Below, in pieces: positions 29,916 to 39,958 of a DNA stretch of 64,000 nt. This DNA comes from an uncultured Pelagibacteraceae bacterium (GTDB taxonomy: Bacteria; Pseudomonadota; Alphaproteobacteria; Pelagibacterales; Pelagibacteraceae). Position 1 is the stretch's first letter, and every line of letters begins with the position of its first letter. The notes under the pieces were generated by a model. The model saw only the letters and a list, made by a program, of their open reading frames with translations. It ran no database searches and was not told the origin of the DNA. The translations under genes and the position numbers were made by a program. Location of the stretch: the NCBI GenBank assembly GCA_902581445.1, contig CACHOG010000006.1, positions 1 to 64,000 of the forward strand, given 5' to 3'.

Positions 29916-31445
29916 TTAGTACTTTAATTTAATATCAGAGATTTTGAAAGCTTTTGTAAGGATTGATAAAAGAATGTAGATGACGGCTGTCATAGAAACA
30001 ATTAAAATTGTTACCAAGAGTTTGTATTTACTTTCGTAAACCAAAAAAACCTCAAAATAGCTAATTAATTGATAAAATAGATAAGATGTAAATATTGATA
30101 CAAATATTATTTTAACAATTGAAATGACTGAAATACTATCGAATATAAAATATTTTTTTTTAATTAAATAAACAAACAATATTATAGCATTAACCCATGA
30201 GGATATAGTTGTGGCAATTGGAATTATTATAAATCCAATATCTGAAAAAAAATACAGACTTATGAAAATATTTAAGATCACTGAATAAACAGAATATATA
30301 AAAGGAGTTTGGGTATTGTGCCTTGCAAAAACATAGCTTGAAAAAACTTTTATTAGAGCAAACGCTGGTAGACCAATGGCAAAGTAGTAAAGAGCATCTG
30401 ATGAATTTTTCACACTTTTTAAGTCAAACGAACCATATCCAAAAAGTGCTGATGTAATTTCTTCAGATGCAATCATAAGTGCAAACGTTGCTGGTAGACA
30501 TAAAAATAAACTCAATTCAAGAGACTTATTTTGAATAAATTTTATTTTATAAAGGTTATTTTGCTCCACATACTTACTTAGGCTTGGTAATAACACTGTT
30601 CCAATTGCAATTCCTGCTATAGCCAAATTAATTTGGTATATTCTATCAGCGTAATATAGATAAGAAACTGCGCTGGCTTGAAAAGAAGCAATTATAGTAC
30701 CAACTAAGATGTTTATTTGCGTCACACCAGATGAAAAAATGCTAGGTAGCAATTTTTTGAAAAAAAATTTTATTTTTTTATCTAATTTTATTCTAAATGA
30801 AAATTTTGGAAAATAATATTTTTTTGTAAAAAGAATTAAAAATATCAATTGTACAATACCTGCGACAGTCACTGCATATGATAAGTAAAAAACAAGTTTG
30901 TCATTTAAATAATTTGCAAAAAAAAGAGTTAAAATTAAAAATACATTTAAAATTATAGGTGCAGCAGATGCAGCGGCAAATTTGTTATATGAGTTAAGAA
31001 TAGCTCCAAAAAAAGAGGATAAGCTTACAAATATTAGAAAAGGGAAAGTAATTCTAGTTAAGCTGATTGTTAATTCCAGCTTTTCACCACCTTCTGTAAA
31101 ACCAGGAGCGATAAGAAAAACGAAAATCGGCATAAAAATCTCAACTACAAAAACTATTAATAAAAGACCTAAGACAAGAAAACTAAAAACGTTATTAGCA
31201 AATTTTTTTGAACTATCTTTTCCGTTTTGAAGCTCTGACATGTAACTTGGTACAAAAGCTGAATTAAAAGTTCCTTCTGAGAAAAGTCGTCTAAATGTGT
31301 TTGGTATTCTAAAAGCGACAAAAAAAGCATCCGCTATCGGTCCAGATCCTAAATAAATCGCTATTAATACATCTCTAATGTATCCGAGAATTCTACTAAT
31401 AACGATAAAGAAACTGTAGGTGCTAGTTGACTTAATTAAATTCAT
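29916..31445 (-). CDS. murJ: Lipid II flippase MurJ (MviN)
   Basis: Polytopic inner-membrane flippase that exports the peptidoglycan precursor lipid II. The 509-residue protein has about 14 hydrophobic segments and the family signatures [17 protein letters not shown] near the N-terminus and [20 protein letters not shown] in the first cytosolic loop. Together with the L,D-transpeptidase, glucosaminidase and dapB in this window it confirms a peptidoglycan wall. It diverges from maeB by 53 bp. Confidence 0.96.
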   Translation of the reverse strand: MNLIKSTSTYSFFIVISRILGYIRDVLIAIYLGSGPIADAFFVAFRIPNTFRRLFSEGTFNSAFVPSYMSELQNGKDSSKKFANNVFSFLVLGLLLIVFVVEIFMPIFVFLIAPGFTEGGEKLELTISLTRITFPFLIFVSLSSFFGAILNSYNKFAAASAAPIILNVFLILTLFFANYLNDKLVFYLSYAVTVAGIVQLIFLILFTKKYYFPKFSFRIKLDKKIKFFFKKLLPSIFSSGVTQINILVGTIIASFQASAVSYLYYADRIYQINLAIAGIAIGTVLLPSLSKYVEQNNLYKIKFIQNKSLELSLFLCLPATFALMIASEEITSALFGYGSFDLKSVKNSSDALYYFAIGLPAFALIKVFSSYVFARHNTQTPFIYSVYSVILNIFISLYFFSDIGFIIIPIATTISSWVNAIILFVYLIKKKYFIFDSISVISIVKIIFVSIFTSYLFYQLISYFEVFLVYESKYKLLVTILIVSMTAVIYILLSILTKAFKISDIKLKY

Positions 31446-31498
31446 AAATCATATTAGTCTTATAAATTAGTTCTATTTGTATATCTATTTAATAAACA

Positions 31499-33787
31499 AT
31501 GAAAAAAAATAAAATTGAACATTACTCAGATAAAGAAGCATTAGACTTCCATCATAACAAAAAATCGGGCAAGATTGAGATTATATCATCAAAACCTATG
31601 ACTACCAAAAGAGATCTGGCGCTTGCTTATTCGCCAGGAGTAGCTGCTCCAGTAAAAGCGATATCTAAAAACCCTGAAGCTGCATATGATTATACTAGCA
31701 AGGGAAACTTAGTTGCTGTGATAAGTAATGGGTCTGCAATTTTAGGAATGGGAAATCTTGGAGCACTTGCCTCAAAACCAGTAATGGAAGGTAAAGCTGT
31801 ACTTTTTAAACGTTTCGCAGACATAAATTCTATCGATATAGAAATTGATTCATCCGACCCTGAAGAAATTATAAAGAGCATTAAAAGTATATCTGGAAGT
31901 TTCGGAGGAATAAATTTGGAAGATATAGCTGCGCCAGATTGTTTTATAATTGAAGAAAAATTAAAAAAATTGTTGGATATTCCAGTTTTCCACGATGATC
32001 AACATGGCACAGCTATAATCACTACAGCCGCGCTAATTAATGCTTTGGATATTTCAAAAAAATCTATAAAAAAAATTAAAGTTGTTGTTAATGGAGCGGG
32101 AGCTTCTGCTATAGCTTGTACAAATTTATTGAAAAAAACTGGAATTCCCCCGAGAAATATTACAATGCTGGATAGCAAAGGAGTTATCTATAAAGGAAGA
32201 GATAACTTAAATCAGTGGAAAATTTCTCACGCAGTAGATACAAAAGTAAGAACTCTTGCGGAAGCAATTGTTGGGGCTGATGTATTTTTAGGATTATCTT
32301 CTAAAAGCATTTTATCAAAAAAAATGGTTAGTAAGATGTCTAAAAATCCAATAATCTTTGCATGCGCAAATCCTGATCCTGAAATTACTCCAGAGGAGGT
32401 TTATGAAGTTAGGAAAGATGCAATTGTTGCAACAGGCAGATCTGATTACCCAAATCAGGTTAATAACCTAATTGGGTTCCCATATATCTTTAGAGGTGCT
32501 CTTGATGTTAGAGCAAGAACAATTAATGAAGAAATGAAAATAGCTGCTGCAAACGCTATTGCCTCTTTAGCAAGAGAGCGAGTGCCTGATGAAGTAGTGG
32601 CTGCAATGGGCGGTGAACGACCATCTTATGGAAAAGATTATATTATTCCATCAACTTTTGATCCAAGGCTAATAAGTGTGATACCAGTAGCTGTAGCAAA
32701 AGCAGCAATGAAAACTGGAGTAGCTAGAAAAAAAATAGAAAATTTTGAAAATTATTCTGAACAACTTAAACAAAGATTAGATCCATCTGTTACCATTATG
32801 CAAGGTATAAATAACCAAATAAAAAAAAATCAAAAAAGAGTAGTTTTCGCAGATGGAGAAGATGAAGAAACTTTGAAAGCAGCAATTGCATTTAAAAAAG
32901 GTGGACTAGGGGTTCCAATAATTGTTGCTAAAGAGGAAATTATTAAAAAAAAATTAAAAGAAATTGGGTATAGTGAAAATCTTGATATTGAAATTATTAA
33001 CTCAAAAAATAAAGCTTTGCGTGAAAAATATGTAAAATATTTATTTGAAAAACTACACAGGAAAGAAGGCCTTTTGGAGAGAGATTGTGATAAATTAATT
33101 AGAAATGACAGAGTTGTTTGGTCCTCATGTATGGTAGAATGCGGTGATGCAGATGCAATGATTACAGGTAATACCAGAAGATATTCATCATCTCTCAAAA
33201 AAGTAATTAAAGTAGTTGATGCAAGGCCAGGTGAAATAATGTTTGGTCTTAACATGATCGTGAATAAAGGAAAAACAGTATTCATAGCAGATACTACAGT
33301 TCACGAGTACCCTACATCGAAACAGATGGCGGAAATTGCAATATCGGCCTCAAGAGTAGTAAGATTGTTTGGATTTGATCCTAAAGTTGCTTTTTTATCT
33401 CATTCAACTTTTGGTCAACCAATAACAAGTAGAACAAAGCATATACGAGATGCTGTTGATATTTTAAAATCAATGAAAGTAGATTTTAAATTTGATGGAG
33501 ATATGCAGCCAGATGTAGCATTAAGTGAGGAATATAAGGAATTGTATCCATTTTCGGAAATAGTGGGAAAGGCAAATGTTTTAGTGATGCCCGGACAACA
33601 TAGCGCTGCAATTGCTTATAAAATTATGAAAACGCTTGGAGGAGCTAAAGTAATCGGTCCTCTTCTTATCGGACTGGGTAGAGCAATAGAAATTGTTCCC
33701 TTAAGATCATCAACGTCAGAAATACTTAATCTTGCGTCTGTTGCTGCATACTCTGCCGGTGTAATTAATTATGGAAAAATAAATTAG
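31499..33787 (+). CDS. maeB: NADP-dependent malic enzyme with phosphotransacetylase-like domain
   Basis: Oxidatively decarboxylates malate to pyruvate. The 762-residue protein has an N-terminal malic domain (SPGVAAPVKAI, LGNLGALASKPVMEGKA, PVFHDDQHGTAI), an NAD(P)-binding domain (VVNGAGASAIACTNLL, ANPDPEITPEE) to about residue 410, and a C-terminal phosphotransacetylase-like domain from about residue 430 (VVFADGEDEETLKAA) that is regulatory in characterised MaeB proteins. Confidence 0.96.
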   Translation: MKKNKIEHYSDKEALDFHHNKKSGKIEIISSKPMTTKRDLALAYSPGVAAPVKAISKNPEAAYDYTSKGNLVAVISNGSAILGMGNLGALASKPVMEGKAVLFKRFADINSIDIEIDSSDPEEIIKSIKSISGSFGGINLEDIAAPDCFIIEEKLKKLLDIPVFHDDQHGTAIITTAALINALDISKKSIKKIKVVVNGAGASAIACTNLLKKTGIPPRNITMLDSKGVIYKGRDNLNQWKISHAVDTKVRTLAEAIVGADVFLGLSSKSILSKKMVSKMSKNPIIFACANPDPEITPEEVYEVRKDAIVATGRSDYPNQVNNLIGFPYIFRGALDVRARTINEEMKIAAANAIASLARERVPDEVVAAMGGERPSYGKDYIIPSTFDPRLISVIPVAVAKAAMKTGVARKKIENFENYSEQLKQRLDPSVTIMQGINNQIKKNQKRVVFADGEDEETLKAAIAFKKGGLGVPIIVAKEEIIKKKLKEIGYSENLDIEIINSKNKALREKYVKYLFEKLHRKEGLLERDCDKLIRNDRVVWSSCMVECGDADAMITGNTRRYSSSLKKVIKVVDARPGEIMFGLNMIVNKGKTVFIADTTVHEYPTSKQMAEIAISASRVVRLFGFDPKVAFLSHSTFGQPITSRTKHIRDAVDILKSMKVDFKFDGDMQPDVALSEEYKELYPFSEIVGKANVLVMPGQHSAAIAYKIMKTLGGAKVIGPLLIGLGRAIEIVPLRSSTSEILNLASVAAYSAGVINYGKIN

Positions 33788-33792
33788 TAAAA

Positions 33793-34086
33793 ATGTTAAC
33801 TGAAGTCCTGTTATTGGCAATTTTATATTTTATTTTTCTTTGGTCTAAAGCATGGATAAAATATTTTAATAATTTAGATAAGCGATTTGGAAATTCAGTT
33901 TGGAGATGGAGCTACGATTACCCGGTTAAAGGTAAAAGGGATATATCAATACTAGATGATAAAAATTTTGTTTTATTAAGAAGAAAAAGAAATAGAGCAG
34001 TAACTATAATGTACTCTATAGTTTTTTTAAGCTTTATAATTTTGATGTCATTCGTCAGCCAAATTTTGTTAATTATTTTAACTTAA
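33793..34086 (+). CDS. Small two-helix membrane protein, unknown
   Basis: 97-residue protein with a hydrophobic segment at each end (residues about 1-19 and 72-95) around a charged, presumably cytosolic loop containing RRKRNRA. It follows maeB by 5 bp and overlaps the convergent BON gene by 4 bp at its stop. No family recognised. Confidence 0.7.
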   Translation: MLTEVLLLAILYFIFLWSKAWIKYFNNLDKRFGNSVWRWSYDYPVKGKRDISILDDKNFVLLRRKRNRAVTIMYSIVFLSFIILMSFVSQILLIILT

Positions 34087-34676
34087 TTTTTTTGAATTCT
34101 TAGATCGTCTACCAATAGTATACTTGCTATTACCCTATCTACATCAGGTATTGCTTTCCCCTCTTCTATTACTTGTTTCTGCTCTTCTTGTGACTGAGCA
34201 ATACCATAAATGTAAATTTTATTTTTGTATGTATCAATGTTGTAATTTGTTGATTTAATATTTTTATTCAAAATAAGTGCTGTTCTTAACTGTGACGTAA
34301 TTAAAAGATCTACCGCTGACTGTTTAAAATTAAATTCCTCTTTGATAATCACGTTATTTCTTACTGATCTGACACCTTTTGTTTCCCAGGCCATTTTAGT
34401 AATCTTTAACTTTTCTTCTGGATCATCAACTTTTCCCGTTAAAAATATTCTTCCATCTAAAACTTTTATATTTATTGAAATTAGATATTTCTTGTCCTCA
34501 AGTAGTATTCTAGCTTTCAGATTTTTTTGCATTATATTGTCATCAATTTGTGTTCCTAAAGATCTTGGGTCAATTGCAATACTCACTCCAGTACCAAATA
34601 AACCCTGGGATGAGGTTCCAACACACCCATTCATTATTAAAAGTAGAAATGAAAATACTAGAAGTTTATTTTTCAT
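34083..34676 (-). CDS. BON-domain lipoprotein (DolP/OsmY-like)
   Basis: 197-residue outer-membrane-type lipoprotein. The signal peptide ends in LLIMNGC (lipobox Cys at residue 18) and is followed by two BON domains (about residues 50-115 and 125-190), each with a Gly-containing core (LDGRIFLTGKVDDPEEK; YKNKIYIYGIAQSQEEQ). BON proteins bind phospholipids and help outer-membrane integrity. It overlaps rsmI by 11 bp; dolP-like genes near rsmI and lpoA are common in proteobacteria. Confidence 0.88.
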   Translation of the reverse strand: MKNKLLVFSFLLLIMNGCVGTSSQGLFGTGVSIAIDPRSLGTQIDDNIMQKNLKARILLEDKKYLISINIKVLDGRIFLTGKVDDPEEKLKITKMAWETKGVRSVRNNVIIKEEFNFKQSAVDLLITSQLRTALILNKNIKSTNYNIDTYKNKIYIYGIAQSQEEQKQVIEEGKAIPDVDRVIASILLVDDLRIQKN

Positions 34677-35529
34677 TTTTTAATTCAAGACAATAATTAT
34701 AAATTTCTTTTTTAGATATATCTTTATTTTTTTTAATCTCGCTTACAACATCTTTAATACTTAATTTTTTCATTAATTTTTTTATATTTTTTTTATCATT
34801 TTCCTCTAATTTTATCTTTGATTCGTTTTTATATTTTTCTGAGAGTACTAATGTTATTTCCCCACGGAGTTCATTTTTGAAATCTTTTATTTTTGAAACA
34901 TCAAACCTAAAATGCTGTTCATACATTTTGGTTAATTCCTTACATATCATAATTTTTCTATCAGCAAAATATTCTTCTATATACAAAGTACATTTTTTAA
35001 ATTTTTTAGCAGAAATAAAAAAAACAATTGATAAATCTAATTTTGATAAAATATGTAAATCTTTTTTTATATTTTTTTTTTTTTCGGGAAAAAAACCGTA
35101 AAAGATAAATTTATCTGAAAAACCACTAATTGATACAGCAGAAATGACGGATGATGGTCCAGGAATTGAAAAAATATTTAATTCTTTTTTTACGCATTCG
35201 TTAACAAGAATAGATCCTGGATCTGATATACATGGTGTTCCAGCATCGGAAATAATTGAAACTATTTTATCGTTTTCAATTAAATTAATTACTTTTCTTA
35301 AGCTCTTTTTCTCATTAAATTTATGGTAGGAGAGAAGTTCTTTATTTTTTATATTGTATTTATCCAAAATTTTTTTTGATACTCGAGTATCTTCGCATAA
35401 AATTAGGTTGGATAGCTTAAGTATTTCAAGAGCATTTAGAGTAATATCCTTCATATTGCCGATTGGGGTGGAGACCACATATAAACCACTTTTAAAGTCT
35501 ATTTTTTTTTTTTGATCTAATGGAATCAT
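34666..35529 (-). CDS. rsmI: 16S rRNA (cytidine-1402-2'-O)-methyltransferase
   Basis: Tetrapyrrole-methylase-fold enzyme that methylates C1402 of 16S rRNA in the decoding centre. The 287-residue protein has GLYVVSTPIGNMKDITLNAL at the N-terminus, LCEDTRVSKKIL, SDAGTPCISDPG and GPSSVISAVSISG, the RsmI signature blocks. It diverges from the LppC-like gene by 31 bp, as in many proteobacteria. Confidence 0.95.
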   Translation of the reverse strand: MIPLDQKKKIDFKSGLYVVSTPIGNMKDITLNALEILKLSNLILCEDTRVSKKILDKYNIKNKELLSYHKFNEKKSLRKVINLIENDKIVSIISDAGTPCISDPGSILVNECVKKELNIFSIPGPSSVISAVSISGFSDKFIFYGFFPEKKKNIKKDLHILSKLDLSIVFFISAKKFKKCTLYIEEYFADRKIMICKELTKMYEQHFRFDVSKIKDFKNELRGEITLVLSEKYKNESKIKLEENDKKNIKKLMKKLSIKDVVSEIKKNKDISKKEIYNYCLELKNEK

Positions 35530-35560
35530 TATTAAATATAATTATAATAAAGATAAATAA

Positions 35561-36709
35561 ATGAAAGTAGATATTAAGCATTTTTTGATAATTATTTCGC
35601 TAATAGTTTTTCCTAAAATTGTACAAGCAAACAGTGAAATTAAAATTGGATTATTAGCACCGTTCTCTGGTGAATTTCAAAATATTGGTGAATCAGTGTT
35701 TAGCTCAGCAAGAATAGCGTTAAATAAAATAAATAACGATAAAATTAATATTTTACCTAGAGATACTAAAGGAGATAATTTGGAAACACTTAAACAAGTA
35801 AAAAAACTTTATGTCGAGGGAGTAAGAATTTTTATTGGACCAGTTTTTAATAAAAACTTGAAAGGACTGGAAAAATTTCAAGATGCATACTTTTTGTCTT
35901 TAACAAATAAAATTTTGAATAACCCAAAAAATGTCATTAGTTCAGGAATAAATGCCAGATCACAATTTAATGCGATTAAAAAATTTCAAGAATTAAACAA
36001 TTTTGAAAAAACTTTAGTTTTAATACCAAAGAAAGATTACAAAGAGGAAATAGAACAAGCAATTAAAGAGTCAAAATTAAAAGCAAAAAAAGTTTTTTAT
36101 TATGATACAGAGCCAACTAAACTGACTAAGCAAATAGAGAAAATAACCAAATATCAAATAAGGAAACAAAATTTAGAGGATGAGATTAAGCGTGTTGAAA
36201 ACTCTAATGAGAACAACAAGGAAAAAAAATTAGAGAATTTAAATAGAAGGGATACTCTTGGAAATATAGGGTATGATTCTGTCGTAATTGCAGATTTTGA
36301 TGAGAGTTTAAAAAGTGTCACAACATCGCTACTATATACTGATGTATCTCCAAAAAAAATTAGTTTTATTTCTCTTAATCAATGGTTCGATGAAACGTTG
36401 TTTAAAGAGAGTGCATCACAGCCAATAAGCTTTCCATCTGTAAATAAAGAAAATTTTGAAATATTCAAAAAACAATACAAAGAATTATACGACAATGATC
36501 CAAATCAACTGTCTTTGATAACTTATGATCTGGTTGGTTTAGTATATTATTTGTTATTACAAAATGACTTTGAGATAAATAATAATATATTCAAAAAAGA
36601 AAATAAGTTTAAAGGCATGTCAGGGATATTTCAAATTAAAAACCAAAAAATTAATCATGAGCTTAATTTTTATAGTGTTGATAAAGATAGTTTTATAGAA
36701 ATTTTTTAA
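35561..36709 (+). CDS. LppC/LpoA-like periplasmic binding-fold protein
   Basis: 382-residue exported protein with a signal peptide (HFLIIISLIVFPKIVQA) and a type I periplasmic-binding fold starting IKIGLLAPFSGEFQNIGESV. Its place opposite rsmI matches LppC/LpoA, outer-membrane activators of penicillin-binding proteins, but no lipobox Cys is visible. A LivK-like amino-acid-binding protein is the alternative; no transporter genes lie nearby. Its end overlaps rdgB by 17 bp in a convergent arrangement. Confidence 0.75.
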   Translation: MKVDIKHFLIIISLIVFPKIVQANSEIKIGLLAPFSGEFQNIGESVFSSARIALNKINNDKINILPRDTKGDNLETLKQVKKLYVEGVRIFIGPVFNKNLKGLEKFQDAYFLSLTNKILNNPKNVISSGINARSQFNAIKKFQELNNFEKTLVLIPKKDYKEEIEQAIKESKLKAKKVFYYDTEPTKLTKQIEKITKYQIRKQNLEDEIKRVENSNENNKEKKLENLNRRDTLGNIGYDSVVIADFDESLKSVTTSLLYTDVSPKKISFISLNQWFDETLFKESASQPISFPSVNKENFEIFKKQYKELYDNDPNQLSLITYDLVGLVYYLLLQNDFEINNNIFKKENKFKGMSGIFQIKNQKINHELNFYSVDKDSFIEIF

Positions 36710-37295
36710 TTTTTCTGAATGCTCTTGCTCTATGATCAATTTTGAATTTGTCTCTAAATTTCATTTGTGCAAAAGTATTTTTTTTTCCATTTGGGATAAA
36801 TATTGGATCATATCCAAAACCTTTAGTTCCGATTTTTTTTACAGATATTTTGCCTTCAATTTTGCCAATCGAGTGTACCTTTTTAATATTAGGTCCATGA
36901 ATACTTAGAGCACAAATAAACCTTGCTTTAATTTTTTTTTCTCTCCATTTTTTATCCACTTTATTTAATTCTCTAAAAACTTTTTTAATTGCCAAATTGA
37001 AATCATTATTTTTTCCACCCCATCTCGCTGAAAATATTCCTGGTTTTTTATTTAAAATATCTATCTCTAAACCGGAGTCATCAGCCAAACAAATTTTACC
37101 CGTTTTTTTCGAGAAATATTTTGATTTAATAAATGAATTTTGTAAAAATGTTCTGCCAGTTTCTTTTGGGCTTTTAATTTTATAATCTATTATTGAGCTG
37201 ACTTTAATATATCTAGGCAATAACTGCTTGATTTCCCTCACTTTTCCAGCATTATTCGACCCTATTAACAAATATTTAATTTTTTTAGCTGCCAT
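36693..37295 (-). CDS. rdgB: XTP/dITP pyrophosphatase (RdgB/HAM1)
   Basis: House-cleaning enzyme that hydrolyses dITP, ITP and XTP. The 200-residue protein has the N-terminal SNNAGKVREIKQLL, LADDSGLEIDILNKKPGIFSARW (split in family blocks) and the C-terminal GFGYDPIFIPNGKKNTFAQM. It is divergent from grpE by 36 bp. In related genomes rph and hrcA lie around this junction, and both are missing here. Confidence 0.95.
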   Translation of the reverse strand: MAAKKIKYLLIGSNNAGKVREIKQLLPRYIKVSSIIDYKIKSPKETGRTFLQNSFIKSKYFSKKTGKICLADDSGLEIDILNKKPGIFSARWGGKNNDFNLAIKKVFRELNKVDKKWREKKIKARFICALSIHGPNIKKVHSIGKIEGKISVKKIGTKGFGYDPIFIPNGKKNTFAQMKFRDKFKIDHRARAFRKIKKFL

Positions 37296-37324
37296 CTGGA
37301 AATTCTTAATTTTCTAACCATATA
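37296..37324 (+). promoter_or_regulatory. Possible heat-shock promoter of grpE
   Basis: CTGGAAA (37296-37302) and CCATATA (37318-37324) are 15 bp apart in the short gap between rdgB and grpE, loosely matching a sigma-32-type promoter. The -10 element ends only 7 bp before the grpE ATG, which would make the message leaderless. This is a weaker match than the dnaK promoter. Confidence 0.3.
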
Positions 37325-37331
37325 GCATTGT

Positions 37332-37955
37332 ATGGATAAAGAAAATATTAATAAAAATAATAAAGACAAAATGTCAAATCTTGATGAAAAAAATTTGGCT
37401 GAAAATACTGAAGAAAAAGATAATGAAAAAAAAGAAATTACTCCAGAAGAAAAAATTATAGAATTAGAGGATAAATTAACAAGAACTTTTGCCGAAATGG
37501 AAAATCAGAGAAGAAGATATGAAAAAGAGAAGAATGATGCTTTCGAGTATGGTGGTTTTACCTTTGCAAGAGAGACACTAAATTTATTAGATAATCTTGA
37601 TAGATCTAAAAATTCTCTTGAGAATGATGAAAAATTAAAAAATGTTGATTCATTAAAAAAAATTTTTGAACACTTAGATATTATTAAAAAGGATATGGTT
37701 TCAATTTTTAAAAAAAATAACATCGAACAAATTGAAACGATAAATAAAAAGTTAGACCCTAATTTTCATCAAGCTATGATGGAAATTGAGGACGCTGGTA
37801 AAGAACCGGGAACCATTGTTCAAGAAATTCAGTCAGGGTTTATGATGAAAGATAGACTTTTAAGACCAGCCTTAGTTGCGGTATCAAAAAAACCAAATAA
37901 TTCAGTAAAAAAAGATGAAATTGATAAAAATGATGCGAAAAAAGAGAAAAATTGA
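37332..37955 (+). CDS. grpE: Nucleotide exchange factor GrpE
   Basis: Releases ADP from DnaK. The 207-residue protein has a long charged N-terminal coiled coil (to about residue 80), the beta-domain sequence NFHQAMMEIEDAGKEPGTIV, and YMMKDRLLRPALV-type ending (here GFMMKDRLLRPALVAVSKK) diagnostic of GrpE. A Lys-rich tail follows. It heads grpE-dnaK-dnaJ; hrcA is not present upstream. Confidence 0.95.
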   Translation: MDKENINKNNKDKMSNLDEKNLAENTEEKDNEKKEITPEEKIIELEDKLTRTFAEMENQRRRYEKEKNDAFEYGGFTFARETLNLLDNLDRSKNSLENDEKLKNVDSLKKIFEHLDIIKKDMVSIFKKNNIEQIETINKKLDPNFHQAMMEIEDAGKEPGTIVQEIQSGFMMKDRLLRPALVAVSKKPNNSVKKDEIDKNDAKKEKN

Positions 37956-37966
37956 GGAAAAACAAG

Positions 37967-37994
37967 CTTGTAGACAAGAAAATCGCACTTATAT
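37967..37994 (+). promoter_or_regulatory. Sigma-32-type promoter of dnaK
   Basis: CTTG (37967-37970), a 17-bp spacer, then CTTATAT (37988-37994) fits the alphaproteobacterial heat-shock promoter as I recall it (CTTG, 17-18 bp, CYTATNT). It lies 14 bp before the dnaK ATG. The upstream half is within ACAAGCTTGT, a 10-bp palindrome. No CIRCE inverted repeat (the HrcA operator) is present. Confidence 0.65.
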
Positions 37995-38008
37995 GAGGTT
38001 CTAATAAT

Positions 38009-39931
38009 ATGAGTAAAGTAATAGGTATAGATTTAGGAACAACAAACTCTTGCGTAGCTATAATGGACGGTACGCAAGCAAAAGTATTAGAAAATGCTGA
38101 AGGTGCAAGAACTACTCCTTCAGTGGTTGCTTTCACTGATAGTGACGAGAAATTAATTGGTCAGCCAGCTAAAAGACAAGCAGTTACTAATCCAGAAAAT
38201 ACTATATTTGCAGTTAAAAGGTTAATTGGAAGAAATTTTAATGATGCTACAGTCAAGAAAGATATTGAAACTGCACCTTTTAAAATAATTAATTCTGATA
38301 AGGGTGACGCGTGGATAGAAGCTAAAGGTCAAAAGTACTCTCCTTCTCAAATTTCAGCTTTTGTTCTTCAGAAAATGAAAGAAACAGCAGAAAAATATTT
38401 AGGACAAGAGGTATCAAAAGCAGTAATTACAGTCCCAGCTTATTTTAATGATGCGCAAAGACAAGCAACGAAAGACGCTGGTAAAATTGCTGGCTTAGAA
38501 GTTCTAAGAATTATAAATGAACCGACTGCAGCTTCTCTAGCTTATGGGTTAGATAAAAAAGCAAATAAGAAAATTGCAGTTTATGATCTAGGTGGTGGTA
38601 CGTTTGATGTTTCTATTCTAGAATTGGGTGATGGCGTATTTGAAGTTAAGTCTACAAATGGTGATACTTTTTTAGGTGGAGAAGATTTTGATAATACTAT
38701 TGTAGAATACTTATTAAATGAATTTAAGAAAGAAAACGGAATTGATTTAAAATCAGATAAATTAGCATTACAAAGACTAAAGGAAGCAGCAGAAAAAGCA
38801 AAAATAGAACTTTCTTCAGCTACTCAAACAGAAATAAATCTTCCATTTATTACAGCTGATAAAACTGGTCCGAAACATATAAATTTAAAAATGACAAGAG
38901 CAAAATTAGAGGCTCTAGTTGAAGATTTAATTTCAAGAACTATCCCTCCATGTCAAACAGCTTTAAAAGATGCCGGTCTTTCAGCAGGCGAAATAGATGA
39001 AATTGTTTTGGTGGGTGGAATGACAAGAATGCCAAAAGTTATTCAGGAAGTTAAAAACTTTTTTGGGAAAGATCCTAATAAATCAGTAAACCCTGATGAG
39101 GTAGTAGCAATGGGTGCTGCAATACAAGCAGGTGTTTTACAAGGAGATGTAAAAGATGTATTATTGCTTGATGTAACTCCTTTATCACTTGGAATTGAAA
39201 CATTGGGTGGAGTTTCAACAAAGCTGATTGACAAAAATACAACTATACCTACAAAAAAGAGTCAGGTTTTTTCTACTGCCGAAGATAATCAACCAGCTGT
39301 ATCGATCAGAGTTCTTCAAGGAGAAAGAGAAATGGCAGCTGATAATAAAGTTTTAGGAAACTTTGAGTTAGTTGGTATTGCGCCTGCTCCAAGAGGTGTC
39401 CCTCAAATAGAAGTAACATTCGATATAGATGCAAATGGAATTGTTAACGTATCTGCAAAAGATAAAGGAACTGGCAAAGAACAGAAGATTCAGATCCAAG
39501 CATCCGGGGGTTTGAGTGATGATGAAATAAATAAAATGGTAAAAGAAGCCGAGGCTAATAAAGAAGCCGATAAGAAAAAAAGAGATGCGGTTGACGCAAG
39601 AAATCAGGCAGATACACTTTTACACTCAACAGAAAAAAATTTGAAGGAACACGGATCTAAAATTTCAGAGGCAGATAAAAAAGCGATTGAAACAGCATCT
39701 GCAAACCTTAGAAATGCCCTTAAAGGAACTGATGTAGAGGATATTAAAAAGAAAACTCAAGATTTAGTTCAGTCCTCAATGAAGTTAGGTGAAGCAATAT
39801 ATAAATCCCAACAGAGTGCTAAACCTGGAGATGCACCAAAAGATAAAAAAGAAGAAGGAAAAAAAGACGATAACGTTGTTGATGCAGACTTTGAAGAAGT
39901 AAAAGACGATAATAAAGAAAAAAGCGCCTAA
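38009..39931 (+). CDS. dnaK: Chaperone DnaK (Hsp70)
   Basis: Central ATP-dependent protein-folding chaperone. The 640-residue protein is full length, with [16 protein letters not shown] at the N-terminus, the phosphate-binding [31 protein letters not shown], and a substrate-binding domain from about residue 390 ([18 protein letters not shown]). A helical lid ends in an acidic, Lys-rich tail. It sits 53 bp after grpE with its own heat-shock-type promoter and 27 bp before dnaJ. Confidence 0.98.
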   Translation: MSKVIGIDLGTTNSCVAIMDGTQAKVLENAEGARTTPSVVAFTDSDEKLIGQPAKRQAVTNPENTIFAVKRLIGRNFNDATVKKDIETAPFKIINSDKGDAWIEAKGQKYSPSQISAFVLQKMKETAEKYLGQEVSKAVITVPAYFNDAQRQATKDAGKIAGLEVLRIINEPTAASLAYGLDKKANKKIAVYDLGGGTFDVSILELGDGVFEVKSTNGDTFLGGEDFDNTIVEYLLNEFKKENGIDLKSDKLALQRLKEAAEKAKIELSSATQTEINLPFITADKTGPKHINLKMTRAKLEALVEDLISRTIPPCQTALKDAGLSAGEIDEIVLVGGMTRMPKVIQEVKNFFGKDPNKSVNPDEVVAMGAAIQAGVLQGDVKDVLLLDVTPLSLGIETLGGVSTKLIDKNTTIPTKKSQVFSTAEDNQPAVSIRVLQGEREMAADNKVLGNFELVGIAPAPRGVPQIEVTFDIDANGIVNVSAKDKGTGKEQKIQIQASGGLSDDEINKMVKEAEANKEADKKKRDAVDARNQADTLLHSTEKNLKEHGSKISEADKKAIETASANLRNALKGTDVEDIKKKTQDLVQSSMKLGEAIYKSQQSAKPGDAPKDKKEEGKKDDNVVDADFEEVKDDNKEKSA

Positions 39932-39958
39932 ATAACAACAGATTGTCTCTAATTTGTT

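Noticed and set aside
37956-38008. CIRCE element before dnaK
   Set aside because: The only repeat is the short palindrome ACAAGCTTGT; the 9-bp arms with 9-bp spacer of CIRCE are absent.
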